Assembly (NCBI GenBank): GCA_947846985.1
Contig: CANTUZ010000011.1
Span: 33,599,589 to 33,663,588, forward strand
From: Fratercula arctica
Lineage: Eukaryota; Chordata; Aves; Charadriiformes; Alcidae
Length of the DNA stretch: 64,000 bases
Direction: 5' to 3'
The notes beneath the pieces were generated by a model. The model worked only from the letters and a program-made list of their open reading frames with translations. It ran no database searches and was not told the origin of the DNA. Of the stretch, positions 24,601 to 39,600 are shown one piece after another. The number at the start of each line of letters is the position of its first letter. The first letter of the stretch is position 1. Position numbers and translations under genes: made by a program.

Positions 24601-27600
24601 TATTTTCCCTCTTAGTGATTCCCTTCAGGCAGACCACACTTCTGACCACGTCGTCAGAGCCAACAATCACTCCAGATGCAGGTGTGTTTCAGCCCACTCC
24701 CTGTCTGTGCTGACAGCCCAGAACTGCTCTGGCTTCTTTTCTAGCCAGCACATCCAGACTCGGTGTGATTCACTGTCCATTGCTGCATTGGGCCTAAGCT
24801 CACAATACCATCCAGCTACATGCCAAACCGGCACACGTATTTGAGACTAATTCACATCACTGCTGCTCGATGTTCAGAAGATTTTTTTTTTTTTCTTACA
24901 TCATTTTTTTTTCCTGGAAGAGACTCAAGAATTTCTCCCCTTCCAAAACCATAGTGAATTGGACAAAGACCTGCCTATGTACACAAGTGAAAAGGAAAAG
25001 TCTAAAGCAAACTCAAGGAGAAAAGACGCTGCTCTTCCTGGAATCTGGAAGGGCACCTCAGCTTTGACTGAGATCTCGAGCGCTGTCAGCAAGTGCAGCT
25101 AAAGACAGGCTCATTGTACAGTGGGAAGCACAATATCCTCCCTTCACTTTTTGAAGTGTGTCCACCCTCAAACATCACACCACAGCTTCTCTCAAGCGTT
25201 ATTCATCTCATGTTATCATAGCTGCCAACATCTCCAAGCACAGCCTGCAGAAACGGGCTTGTACAGCTAAAAAACAAATCCCTCTCCCTGCAAGAAGACC
25301 TTGGGGCCACCTGTTTTCAGGACAACACAATGAAGCACATCCCCTCCTTTTCTCCCTCACACTATGCACAGCCCAGCTCACCCAGCTTGTAGCAAGCCCT
25401 ACCTCTTCTCCAGACTATGCAGCCACAACAGCCTGCAGCAAGACATCCATGCCCAATCCCCTCGCTAAGCACTCGTGGCAAGGCTCACAACCTTCCCTTC
25501 CCCAAGCTCACACCTACAGCATGGACCCGAACCATCCCTGTGGTAGCAGCAGCTAAGCCCAACACAATCTGATGTCTCCAACAGGAATGAAAGCAAATCA
25601 GAGTTAGAAAACATGTCACAAAATCAAGCCCTGATATACATCAGCACAGCAGATATCTTCCAACACACTCTGGCCGCTTCACATCCTATATAGATCACAT
25701 GTAGGTTTCATGCTGCAGGATCCAGCCTATATGTCCTGAGCACTCAGAGCAACGTAAATGCTTCCAGTTTACTACCCTGCAGCCAGGCAAGTGGAAAGTT
25801 GTTCTCTACTTGCTGCAGTCACTTTGCTGTGGATAGGCAAGAGCTGCGTGTTAAAGAGGACTCTCTGCTGCTCACTTGGCAAACGCAGTTTGGGGCTCCC
25901 CATCGCTGTTTTGTGATTCTGCAGGAAGTTTTTCTCTTCCCCTTCTTCAGCATTTTATAAATTGAATCACAACGTGCTTTAGAAAAGCTGCTGCCACTAG
26001 CGTGGCTGCAGGCTCAGTCCCAGAGGGCTTCAACTGCCTCCAGCACAACCCAGATTTAATTTAAAATAATTGCAATATAAAATAGCATCTTCACATGTGC
26101 TGAGGGAGAGGAGAGAAAAATTAAACTGACAGGGGCAACCCTACAGAAAGGTTCTGAAATCCCCAAACAGCACCAGAAACCCCATGAGAAAGCACAACAC
26201 CCATCCCAGTGCAGCAGAGTCACCAGACACCTTCCCCAGTCCCCGCTTCCAGACAGCCACTTGCATCCCCAGGCAAGTCCTGTGTGATCCTCTATCAGTA
26301 GGGAGCACCAAGAATTTCATATTCTCCCCCCAAGAGGTACCTGTAAGCAGTGCTGCAGGCAGAAACGTGCTTTCAGCTCCCACTCCTTGTGCTGTTAGAG
26401 GGGCTAAAGTTTAGAGGGGATTCTGGGTCACCCATCCCACCTTCCACTATCTGCAGACACTCCCCTGTACAAACTCTTCTGTAAACTGATTAAGCTTCAT
26501 TTCAGGGCAGCTAAACTTTGTCTCCATTTTCCCTGGGGAGGCTGATGCCAAACGTCATTTTTCTGGTAGTTTGGAACCATCTTTTAAAAGTAATGAAATC
26601 CTTTCTGGATGAAGTTTAACAGCAAAGCTGGTGAAAACGAAACACAGCTGCTTTACTTTCATGAGGGGACAGACTTAGGAGCATCCCCACAGAAGCCCGA
26701 CACAGTCATTAACAGGGGGAAGTCTCCAATTTTTGGTGCAGAAGTTCTGTAGCAAGAGTTGCAGCAAAACCTCTGACAGCCAAATTCCTCCCTCCACTGT
26801 AAGGAACCCATGCCACAGAGAAGCAACCTGGAGGGTGAGGGACTTCAGAAATACCTGTTTTCCTGTGCCCAGAGCCCGTCCCTTTCATTTTGCAGCCCCC
26901 TGAGCTGTTATGAACTCACCATGCTGCTTGAGCCTGTGCTCCTGCTGGCATCAGCTCCACTGCTTCATAAGTGAAGCTCCCAGCTGCTCCAGGAGAACTT
27001 TCCATCCCCAGGGAGAAGTCACTGCTCAGACTTGTGGTGCTGCCTCGGTCTCTTTGCTCTAGAGAAAAGAAAAGAGAACTACCTGAAGGCCAGCTTGGTC
27101 TCGCTCACTTTCTCTCCCTTTAAGCAATACATTTCCCACATGCCCTGGGGCCGCGTTCTTGCAAGGTCCCAAGGGAAGCATACCCATTTGTAGTCACCTT
27201 GATGCTGGGAACCCAAGCCCCCAAGCGATCAACCGTTACCAGCACCCAGGGGTGCTGACGCTCGGCAGCGGCACTCACTGAGCATGCAGATCTCTTCCAG
27301 GGTGAAGCCAGGTGGCAAACTCTTCCTTCTGGGGAAGGAAAAGACAAAGTTACCTCAGCCACATCTCAGGGCTGCGTGGAGGCTGGCCACAGCCAGATCT
27401 CTGTAGCACACATCAGATCAGAGCAGTGGGGAATGCGCTGTGCCCCACGGGCAGAGGGGAGGGGATGGGGCCAGTGTGCAGTATCCAACTCTCCTAACAG
27501 TCCTAGCCCACACCCCCTGTGCTTTGAGAGGGTGGCAACAGGCTGCGGGCACACATGTGCCTATTCAGAACCTGCAGGGTGGGTTTTGCTTCTTTCTGCC

Positions 27601-30600
27601 CCTCCTGAAATAGGAAGGGGTTAATGTTCAGCGGCTTGTCAAAAACCAGCCACCCCGCTCCCCCCAGCAGCGCCCGATGGAGCTTGCTGCGCAGCCTGCT
27701 TGAGCCAGAGCACACATCTCTGGGTTCACCCGTGCTAAAGCAGCCACGGACAGTCATTAAGCAGAGAGCACATTTCAGCATGGACAGTTTTTCAGAGCAC
27801 AACGTGGCACCTCACAAGCCTCGGCCCCATTTTGCAGCCTTCAGAGTGCAGAATAAATTAAAGAAAACTGGGCCAGGACACCAGGGCTTCCATCTCCCCA
27901 AAGGAACAGCACTAACAAGCTCCCTGGCTCTGCAGCCCATGCAGCAGCAGGCACAGGCTCCTTACCTCTGCGACTTCACAGCAGAGAACTCCTCAGAGGT
28001 GATGTGCTTCAGAAAATTGAAGCAGAAAAAGAAAATCTGAGCAAAGGGAGAGAGAAGAGCGGTTCAGGAACGAACCTGAGGCTCCATGCAGCCTCTTATC
28101 TTGGTGGGGAGGTGCTGGCAGGAAGGAGACAGCAAGAAATCTGCAGCTACCAGCCTCCGATACGCCATGGGCTGCCACCATCCCATCCTGGGCCTTCTCT
28201 TACACATTAAACTGACCCTCTGTTGCCTGCCACAGGGAGGCCCAGAAAGGAAGGTGTACGACAAGTCTCCTTATCAATGCCTTGCACACATGCCGCAAGC
28301 ACATGGCAGGTACTTCTGCCATCTGTGCAGAATGGAAAAGAGATGGTCCCCAGCAGCTGCTTATACACCCAGGCAAGCAGCAAACCCAGCAGGGTTAGAG
28401 CCGCATGCTCCACCTCAGCAGCGCAGCTGTATCACAGCTGTAAGCACACAGTACCTGCAGCAACCGCGGTCCCAAGCTCATGTCCTGTGGCATTCACCTC
28501 GCTGTGCCGCTGCCACCCCATCCGCCTGCACAGAGCTGAGCCCTTCTCCTCCTGCAGCGGGGAGCAGGGAGGGCTAGAGGCAGCCATGGGCCCCCTCTCC
28601 TGTTCCACCTACCGACTCCACCCTTGGCCAAGCAGGCACCAGAGTAGAACTGCCAGGAGCGGACCAGTGCAGCTCTAGGGGAGGAATGAACGGGAGGAGT
28701 GACACTAATACAGGGGTCCTAGACCCCCCAAGAGATGGAAAATAGGCCAGGGTCCTGGCTCTGCATTCTGCGGGGGGGGGGGGGGGGCGGTTGGGGATGC
28801 TGTTCAGAGGCAGGGGATTCTCTAGAGAGGTGAGTTTGAGGAGCAGGGGATTAGCAACAGGGTTACACGTACTCCCCACCTCTTGATCTCTATCCAAAAA
28901 TGATATTACAGTGAACTGTAACTATAGTCAGAGCAATCATTTTTTGCTGTTAAATAGTGAAAGATTTGAACAGAATTAGTTCCACTAATCTTAACTGCCT
29001 CACAGACCCATCTGTGCACCCACAGATACACCCTGCCAAAATACACACACTGGAACCAGCACCAGCTGCTCCCTGAGCCCGCAATGACATGCAAGCCACA
29101 TGCAGCTGCAGCACCCAGGCAGGAGGGCCGGCACTCAGGACAAGCACATAAGGCTATACAGCTTTATTTTCAAGCTCCCAGGAGTCACATGCCTTAAGCA
29201 TCCCTTCTTGTTGCTGAGTGGAGTAGCAAGTCTTAGCATCCTTTCACCAGGGGCCTGAAGACTAATGGCACAGCAGGGGAATTGGCAGGACTGACAGCCA
29301 CCAACCAAACTGCAGCCTGAGAGAAAAGCATTCCCACAGCTTATGCATTAGGAAGTGACAGAGCAAGGCTCCTACCTCATATTTCCAGCACCTGAACAAT
29401 CTTTTTAGAACTCAGCCAGACCACTACTACCAGAAGCAGGCAGCGAATGCTGCTACTGTAAACAAGTACCCTGAGAACAAAAAACAGTGCTTGGCCACTG
29501 CCCCAGATCAGACACTCACCTCTTCTCCTTTACTGAGTCGATCGGCTAACATGTGCCTGGAAAGAGAGCAAGGGAAGCCCAGTCACATGCTGGAAGCCAG
29601 AATCAGCCGAAGACCACAAGCTGTCAAGAACAGCCACGTTTGAGCCTCCAGGTAAAAAAAGGCATCATCCTTTCTTGTCACAGCTCATTGGGACCTGCCC
29701 CAACATCCACCTTTGGTTGTGAGCAAATACCAAAGATGACCCGCTGAAGGCTTCTCACCTGCTGCACAGGGATGCATATGCAAGTAAAACTTAGTGTGCC
29801 TACCCAAAGAGAAACCAGTCATAGGCCACTGTCAGATAGAGGATCTCAGACGGCTCCAGGGACGTGTGAATCAGCCCATCCTGCAAAGGAAATGAGAACA
29901 CCCTTCAGGCAGCAGCCCTGGGGACTGGGACTTGAGAATTCATGATCTACTGAAAACCATCATGGTGATCTAAAACGCCCACCTGCCTGTGATACCGTGC
30001 CTGATGGCAGGACAGCATGTTCATTCAAGCCAATCCACACCCTCTCTGAAGCCAAAAGGAACATTAACTGCTCCACCACCACTTCCTGGTGACACTGTCA
30101 CTCACCCTCCCAGCAATTACCCCCAGAACTAGAGCAGGTCAGCCAGGTACTCACAGCCCATAAGGAGAGGCGCAATAAGGAGATGAAGAGAGGAGTACGA
30201 TCCCAGCCGGATATACAGTGCACCAGGAGCCCGCTGTCATCTGTTCCAGGCAGGGGTAGGAAGGAGAAGGAATAAAAAGGATGTTGCAACAACAACAATG
30301 ACTTTTCTTTAGGCCAAATCTGTAGAGACAAGCTATCCTCCCTCCCCACAGCCCAGGCTCAAGAGCAGAGCTCAGCCACCAAGCCAGAACATTTTGTCTT
30401 GAATACGGCAGTCAACAAATTGCTCAGAGTGTCCTGGGTTGTCAGCAGCCCCAGCTGATGTGCTGTCCTGGTCCTGACAGCTGCTCAGGACACAAAGTCA
30501 CTAGCTATGAACATCACTTTGCTACCCAGAACATATACTTACTCAGTTGCAACCCACTCTCTCAGGTAGGGGAAAAACCTACTTCAACGGAACACATTTT

Positions 30601-33600
30601 CAGTCTCACCAACCTTCCTACTGATGCACACCAAGCAGAGGCACACACAGGGCACAACTCCTGTGCTCTCCAGAAAATTCGCAGTGTGTCCCAACACAAC
30701 TGCTGCAGGAGAGCCTGTAGTTGGCCGCGCAGTTGCCATGGCTCCATCTATCCAACAGTGCTAGATACAAAGTCACAGTGCTTAGAGGGAACAGGATGCC
30801 AACGTAAAGCAATACACCCCCTTCAAGGAGTTGGGGTGTTTGTGATGACAGAGGGTGAAAGGGGCTCTTAAACAGGCACCTAATAACACCTTAAGACTGG
30901 GGGCATAAAACACAGATGTCCAATAAATTAAGAGCAAGAGTCAACAAGCAGACGAACAAATGTTTCTTCCCTTCAGTTTTAAAGCAGTAAAACTTTAGGT
31001 AAAGTGTTCAGATATCCCTTCACTCTTGGGAAGGGAGGGTCTTCAAGGGATCACCAAGTCCCTCTCTAAAAGGGGAGCTGGAGCCCTGAGATGCTAGGAC
31101 CATCACCCTGTTTTGAAGGGAGGGAAATGAAGCTCTCGATAAAGAGCGGTACTAATACCATCAGCTGTTCTTCTGGAGACAGCAACTGCTCCAGTTAAAC
31201 CACTGGGAGCAAGCAGTTTGCCTTACCGTCACTATTGATGATGGAGATCAGCAGCTTCAGGTAGTTCTGTGTCTGTTGCACGAGGTCCCAGCTCTGCAGA
31301 AAGAGAAATGTTGATGGTAAGGGTCTGCCCGCAGCAAAAGGCTGCTCTGCAGTTCAGAGCCCACCATGCTCTTGGCTTCTCTATCCAGAACAAGAGCAGA
31401 ACAGAAATAGCCTCATGGCCATTCCTCAGAGTGACAGGCTCCCTTGGTGCTCTAATCGATCCCCCCATCATCTACAAAAGACCAGGCAGGAAAAAAAAAT
31501 AAAACTAAAAGGGCATCTCTCCTGTCTGCCTGGCTGGCACAGAACCTGCTTGCCTGTAGCCCCAAAGCTCCAAGCAGACCATGCTCAGAGAGACTAACAT
31601 GAGCCAGCAAACACCTGCGGAGCACTGACCCAGTTCCGCAGCCCCCTGCATGCGTGCACTTCACCAAATGGCCCAGCAGCCATGTTACAGCTGTGTATGT
31701 GATGCAAGTGGCATGATGGGGTGAGCAGGCCAAGGTCAGCAGCCCGTTCCCACAACCCAGGCACTCTGCTCAAAACACTCTGGCCCTCGTAAATGGCCCC
31801 AGCAGGCTGCCTGCAGAGGCCTGACCCACTCCTGGCTGCTCCAGACAGGCACTGTACTTCTGCAGTAACGCCCAAGTAGCAGCAGCAACATAGAAGGGCT
31901 CCAGCACCACAAGAGATGCAGGTGAAAAACATCAGAAGAAGCTCAAGCATGCCACTCTCGGCCCCTGTGTCATGAGAAGATGCAGGGAACTTCAGCAGTC
32001 CGACCAGAGTCAGAACCAGCTCAAGGAAACAGGATAGCTCTGGCAAGGAAAAGGCAAGGAGAGGGACACGTTTCATCGCGACATAAGTGACGTCTGACCA
32101 CCAGCAACAGAACACTTGCTGTGTGCCTGCATGCATGCACATGCACGTGTAACCACACTTAAGGCTACTCTCAAAGAACACATTGCTCTGCCGTGAAGCC
32201 TGCACAGCAACAAAAGAGTAGGGAAATGGGGAATACACTCAGCCTGGGGCAGAAAAACACATACTTCCAAAGTCCCTTATCTGCCCGATTCAACTCAATC
32301 TTGTGCTTATGCCAGAAGGAATCATCTGGTCATCCAGTCTGCTCTCTCTACATCACAAACCAGAAAGTTTTGTCCAGTTGCCCCAAATACAGCCTGAAGC
32401 CTGCATTTGTCAACAGTCCTGTCCAGAAAAGCACCTCAACTAGGGGTGACAGTTCATCACTCTTTTAGCGGCAAGTTCCAACAGATCATCCTCAAAAACA
32501 ACATGCAAGACTGCTTTTCCTTATTTGAAGGTCTGATTTCAGACCGCAGACATTGCTTCCTGTGCAGCTTTTTCCCCCCCAGACTGAAGAGTGCTTTACA
32601 GTTAGTATTTTCTCCCTGCAAATGTACTCACACATTAATCAAGTCAACCCTCCATCACCTTTGTGATTAGCTAAACAGACTGAGAACTTCAGCTTTACGA
32701 GAAGCACCATCTCCAATCGTCAGATCATTTCTACATTTATTTATTACACCCTCTTCAATTTTTAATATCCTTTTTAAAATACTGGCTGCTCAGTATTCTA
32801 GTGAGCAAGCTTCTAGCCATAAACAAGCTGTGGTCCCATTAGTTCTGCTTCAACACTGCAAGCTACTTTTCCGTGATTCTGCTTATGCTGGCACTTAAAC
32901 ATTATTTACATCACTGACTAACAAACACTGGCCCGGCAAGGGGAGCTCTGCTGCGTGTGCGGTGCTTCCAGACACAGAGCACGGGAGCGTGACATGCTCC
33001 AGCACAGTCAATCATCACAAAACCTGGGTCCACTGATGTGTGAAATGGAGCACACTAATCAGCAGTATAAGGCAACGCGCCCTGGTATGAATAAAGGTAA
33101 ACCTTGAAGCTTGGGCAAACAGAAGAGTTCAATTATCATTTGCGATGCTGTCACAGTATGGTCGATTATGATTTTCTGCTCTCCTCTCACAGGACAGGTA
33201 CCTCGTACACTCATGAAGAAGGTGCCTAGTCACTTGGCTACTGTTCACATACGGGAAGATTCTCTCTCAAGACTCTCCGCAGCCACGGAAGAATGCCCAC
33301 TGCAGGCATGTGCCTCGCTAAGACTGTGAACAAGTAATACTGCTTTCTGTTTGCTGGCATGTTCCTTACCTTCGTTACTGACATTATCTCCCTAATGGAC
33401 TGAAAGCTTTATGCAAGCTACAGAAAAAGACTTGACGTTACAGTCAGCTGCCTCGGGACACACCAAGCCAGGAAGCTTTTGGGTAGAGGATTTCCACCGC
33501 TATTACGAACAATCAAGTCTGCAGCCCCACTCCCACTGGGATGCTATGAAGCGAGCCAGATTACTGCAACAGGAGCAAGTCAGACTTCAAATATTTACTG

Positions 33601-36600
33601 ACTCTTCCTGACTGAATCTCTGACCTCCCACAGACACACCTGCTTTGCTCACCTGGTACTCGCTCCAATCGATATTCAGAGATTGGGTCAGAGAGACTGG
33701 GATACTTAATGGAGCATCTACGTAATCCTGAAAAAAAAAAAACCCCGAAACAGAACTGGTCACAGAAAAGCCATGACTTGAAGGCAGTAAGCTCCAGAAA
33801 AAACAAACACCAAACAGTGCATATCCAGAAGAAAGCGCCTCAAAGTATCTTTGAATGCAAAAACCTGCAGTGGTCAGAATTAACTTATAGCCTCTTAGAA
33901 GGACTAGTGGACAAGAAGAGCTTTTCTGTGCTCCCAACAGTGAAAGTCATGTTACTTTCTGAATTACTGTAGGGCTACTCCACTCAACCATCTCCCCCAG
34001 CAGGAGACAGAATACGAAGACAGAACTGAGAACAGAGGCTATCAATAAGGTATCAGATTCAAAAACACGAGCAACTCATACCTCCCATGAGACGTCAAAC
34101 ATCCTGGACTTCAGGATGATGACTCATTTATTTTACATACAAATTTTACAATGAATGAGTAATCTAGTACATTTGCTATCTGCTTTGTTTGCCCTGTTGG
34201 TTTCCTCCTTGAGATCAGAAATAGGCACATGACACATACACCATCGCTCAGGAACTCTGAGGCAAGACTTAAGCCCAGTAAAGCCCACGGCTCTCCACTT
34301 TGTAATATCCATGTACCTGTTTCCAGTTAAATATGAGACCTTCAGCTGTATAATCCCGGTCTTTGTACTCCTTAAAAAATTCACAGCCTGCAAGAAAAAG
34401 AAATAATGAACAACCGTTCAGCTAACTGATATCTAACAACTGAAGTGCCCGTGGGACTGGAAGTGCTGGCAGCCCTGGGCTCTAGAGCACCAAATCAATC
34501 AAAACTTGATTTCTCTTGCCTGCGGGAAGAGAAGAGCAGTAATCATGAGTACAGGTGCAGCACGGCCTCCCAGCAGCAACAACCCAGAGCGCTCAGCAGT
34601 GACCACACTCACAGAGCAAAGGGCGAACTCCAAACACACAGCAGATGTGGAATTTGAGGGGCCGATTTCATTCTTTCCCAAACAAGAGGTTTCACTAAGG
34701 AGCTATGCTTTCCAGGGCCACTGGCTTTTGCACAGATCTAAGGCATCAGCCTGGCACGCTGTGTGAGAGGGAACCAGCAAAAGCAGGTGGTGGCAAAGCC
34801 CTGGGGAAAGCCAGCTTTCACAGGGCATCTGTGCTGCAGGTAACAAAAAAGGGCTCTGTCAGAGGCGGCTGTGATTTCTCTCACATTTCAGTCTCCTCTT
34901 TCAAACACATGAATTGCTCTATCTGAAGGAAGCAGGTACATAACCACTTCCAAGGTTTCCCCCACGCCCTCCCCTCCTGAAGTTTGTCCTTCGGCTCCGT
35001 TCTTCTCAAACAACTATTTGAAGTCTCTGCTGCAAACTGCAGTCACTTAGTCACGGCCAAGCAGCACCATTAGCACTGCAGCTGCCTGCAAGCTACAAGA
35101 AACACCTCTGCCGATGCAGCGTGTAAGCCCCAGGAGTGCCACAGTGCCCACATTACCAAGACACCCCTGTGCCAGGCACTGAACACAGGCAATGATTCCT
35201 ACCCTGCAAGTCACAAAAAACTCCAACGTCAAAAAAAAAAAAATAATCTTTGTGCAAGGACAGGACTAGCCCTCAAAACTACTGAGTCAGGAAGCAATCT
35301 GTCAGTTGAGATTTAACACCAATTAAACAATGGCTTAAAGCAAAGAATGGGGGATTACGGCAGTAAGTATTGGCATCAACAAATGCCAACCACCAGTCAA
35401 ATGGAGAAGAGGGTTTCTGCACTGGAGAGCACAAAAGTTTCTACAGATACACCATTTTAACACAAGTCTTTCACCCTAGACAATCATGTCTGGACACTGC
35501 TTTGTTCACCTAAGACGACAGGATCTCAGAATAACTTTAGAGACAAATTACAAAAATAGAAATTCTCTCAGTGCCAACCTGGGAACATCAATAAGAATGT
35601 ATGATGGCATTCGGCCAGTCACTAGAGGGGTTGCTGATCTTAGATGTGTATGCCTTAGATCTAACAGAATAACAACATTCCCCTCTGGACCAGCACTGCT
35701 GAAAACAGGCAACATCTGCAGGGAGAATTTCCAGTTTTTTAAGGTTTACCTCTAGCGTGGCAATGAAAAGCTGCTAAAAGACAGCAGCTGTCCCAGATAG
35801 CAGAAGAGGAAGGGCCATCACCGCATACTGCATACAACATGCAGATCCCCGTGAAGTAACAACTCCACAGCTTAACTCTGTAGAATCACTTCTTTCTCAC
35901 TCTTTACAAACTCTAGAGAAGACCCGTGTACGCTGCCTTTCCCATGGTCTAAGTTTGACAAGGCACATGGCTGCAACATATACCTGTGGCACAGAAACCA
36001 GTAATATTCTTATTTCTGTATGCTTCAGTAATCTGCATGGCAAAGCAGATAAAATACTGATGCAGATTCTCTGAATTTACACTAGTTTCTGTATGAAAGG
36101 AAAAACACTCCTTTAAAAAAAAAAAAGGAAAATATGTTTAAGGGCAATAACAACTAGTAATCAAGGAAAAATTCAGGTTTGGATCATCCATAACAATTTT
36201 ATTATTTGGGTTTTTTTTTTTTTTTTCTTCTTCTCCCTTTCTTTGTGCGCAAGGGAGAAAGAAGAGTCCTTTCTTGCAGACAGATCTCACGCACAGCAGC
36301 CTCACATCCAATCCCATCACCGAGCCTGACATCAGCAGGCAGCAATATTCAGCTCATCTTTGAGAGTGCAGCAAGTGACCCAGCAGCGGTTGCTAGGCAC
36401 AGGGACTAATATAGCCAGGGAGACGGGCTGGAGTGGTCTGCATCTCAGTCGCACGTTGCGGGCTTAGGTTAACAATTCTGTCTAGCAGGGAGAATACCTT
36501 ACAGTGGCGCTCTGGAACACGAGGATTAGAAAACACTCTTTAAGAATTGGGGTTTTATATAACAGAGAGCAAGATATATATTTGCATCAAGTAGTAGCTT

Positions 36601-39600
36601 GGAGTTGCGGGGGTGTCAAAGGCCATCGTTAAGACGGGTTAACCCAGCTGTACCTCTGTGACTTTCTCCACGCTTGAAGTCATTAGAACTGCTGAGAAAT
36701 TATTTTGTCACCTCAAAGAGTGCCTAATGCTGACTCACACCACCAGAGCATCCAGATTCATCACACTGTTCTTAGTTTAAAAGAGCTTCTCTCCAGAGGG
36801 AGCACAGGAAACATTCAGCAAGCCACAGTGATTTCACCACACACACACACACAGGTAGTTCCCAGTCCCCAGAAACGGATTGTCACCTGTCCCTTGGGAG
36901 TCCCTCTGGACATCAGTCCTGTACCTGGGTATGGGATGGAGAGAAGTGTGAAATCAGCATAACGTTGAGCTTTGTCCACCTTCTCAGAAGACGTCACACT
37001 GCACAGGACAAGAAGAAAACAGCAGACATTTGTAGAGTATTTTTCATGGAGACACTAGCACACAAAAAGCTACCTGTCGCATCTCCCTGCACAATCACTC
37101 CACTCAGGAGTGAGCAGGGGCAGAACTTACTCAACACATCCAAATAAACAAGTATAGCCCCAAAATACTACAGCTTTCCTCTGGGAAGGACAAATACCTC
37201 TATTTGTTCCTATACACATGCAGAGGGCTCCTTTACTCTCCCCTTTCTGAAAGGGTGACAGTCACATCACTGCAAGCTCTACAGAGGAAACCTACTCAGA
37301 CTGCAGAAGACAGATGAAAGCAGCTGTCTTGCCCACTGATACAGCTTGCTTTGGCCTAAAACCTTGGGGTTCTCTTTACAGCACTGACTAACTGATCCTG
37401 CTCTAGGAATCTTCCAGGGACTGCTCCCAGGCTGCTGAGTGCACGCCCAATAAGGGCTACTAGCTGCCATCCAAAGCCTGCAGAAAAAACAAATGAAAGC
37501 AGACTCACTTCAAGCCAAACTTCACCTTCTTGTTTTCCACCATCAGGTCACAGATATATCGGACAGACAGGTATCGAAGCAGCTTGATGTCGTGTCCTCT
37601 GACCTTGTCAAACAGCTGGGAGTCTGCATTCCTGCAACACAGAACAAGACAAAGCAAGATGAGCATGGAAGATTGACCGTGTTGAGTCTGATTTTTTGCA
37701 CAACACTGGCACAGTTCTTTCCTGAACCACTTCTAGGCATAAGCCACATAGCACGAGCCTTGTCTCCACAGGTCAGACTCTGCAAAGAACTGATACTGCA
37801 AACTTCATGCTTAGGGTCCTTCCCCACATCTCACTCCATTCTATGGCAAACACATAAGACACAGAACAATTTCACCAGCCTGGAGATTTACTTTTTGATG
37901 AAGTAAACACGTTTGTGTAATTCAAACACCTTTTTAAATGGCCTTATATATTCTGTCTCCAGACCTTCCCTCTGGCAATAGATTAGCAGGCTTCAGTTAC
38001 ACTGGGTTCAGCCAGCCATTAGCATTCAAGAGTCTTTTTCAAAAGCAAGGGAAATAAGACTTGGTGATGGTCTCAAGTCTGTACCCAAAGCCCAGCCTAA
38101 GAAAGAGCAGAACTGAGTGGCTGAGCCAGTCAGCTTTGGTCCGAACTCCCTTTTCCCTATCCCAGTGGTGCATACAAACCTAAGTGCAGAATCTTCCTCT
38201 GAAATGTCTTCTGCATCTGCCCAAGCATCATCAGAACCCCCTGCAAGGAAGGCATTAAGAACTGAAACTTGTATAAACCAACAGTCCCCAATCTACCAAA
38301 ACATGCACATGCCTGAAAAGGTCATGGTTTGGTGCCCTCTCTCTACACACAGGTGCTCTCAATAGTTCCCTGCATTTCCTCTTCCTGAAGAGCCCGTCTT
38401 CTAACGTAGCCCACCTTTCATTGCAAAGGACCTAGGTAGATCAAACCCATGACTGCCAGCCAAAACAACACCCCAATAGTGCCACACAGTGCTTTGTTAA
38501 GCCAACCTTCAGGTTCCATGCTGCAGACACCCAGTACTCCCCCAAAGAGCTTTCCCTAGCATCCACTATATTGTGCCAGTAGCAGGACTTGATTCCCAAC
38601 GATTAGCCAAGCAATAGTAAGTTCTTATCATCTTTTTTCCATTATTCCCATCCCCAATGTTTGGGGATCAGTAGCACAACTCCTTTAGGCTGCCTTACTT
38701 GCTTACACGCTTCCCATAGCTCATTCTTCAGCCTCAAGTTCTTTTGCTGATGCTTCTTATGAGGTATGGCACTCTGCCCAGTAGTACGGTGCTTGGAAAT
38801 GGACAGATTTCAGGCTTTGCCCTATTATGCAGGGCCTGATACAAACGGGTCCACGCCAGAGCTCTGTACCTGCTCTCAGGAAGAGCCTGGTCTTGAGTCT
38901 AAGACACTGTCCCAGCCCAACCAGGCAGCCGGCCACAGATGGCTCCTCACTCACCTGAGAAGATATAGTTGTAGCCCGTGCGCCCATAGAGCTCTCCCCA
39001 GCCGGCCAGTGTTGCTGATCTGCAAATATGCTGGAGGAAGATTTTGTTATTAACCACCAGGAGTCTTTCCCTCAACAGGTCTCTGAACTATTTGCTGTCA
39101 CATTACACAGAAATGGTTGGTACCTACAGCTACCACCTCTCCGCAGTCTCCCCTCCAACCCTGGTCCAGATTGAGTTCTCCAAACACATGAAATGCCCAA
39201 GTGCCTTCACCTGTAGCTAGTTTTTAAATCACACTTTCATCTCCAGTTCTCCAAGTCACTAATACAGTCAATTCCTGCCAAGTTAGCAACATCCATGCTC
39301 TGTTAATACCCTGCTTGAGCCTTATTTCCACATTACTGTGGATAAGATTATGGACGGTCCCAGTACGACTCCAAGCAGTTCACTCCTGCAGGAAAAGGTC
39401 AGCAGGTTCAGCCCACGATGACTTCAGTCAAGCTAGATTAAAATTGTCACAGGTACGATTTTGCTGTTCATACAGTGCCTCTAAATTGAATTAAGAAAAC
39501 TGAATTAAGCTACTTAAATTCTAAATTAGACTACTCCTACAGGGCTCCAATACAGTTTAAGTAATCCACATCAAAATGAATCTGGTTTCACTTTCTTATA

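Noticed and set aside
39011..39019. Alternative MTMR14 exon 4 acceptor (tttgcag) 11 nt inside the chosen one
   Set aside because: Using it drops the conserved HICR residues and breaks the phase with exon 3. The outer acceptor (ttcctccag) restores KGK-HICRSATLAGW exactly.
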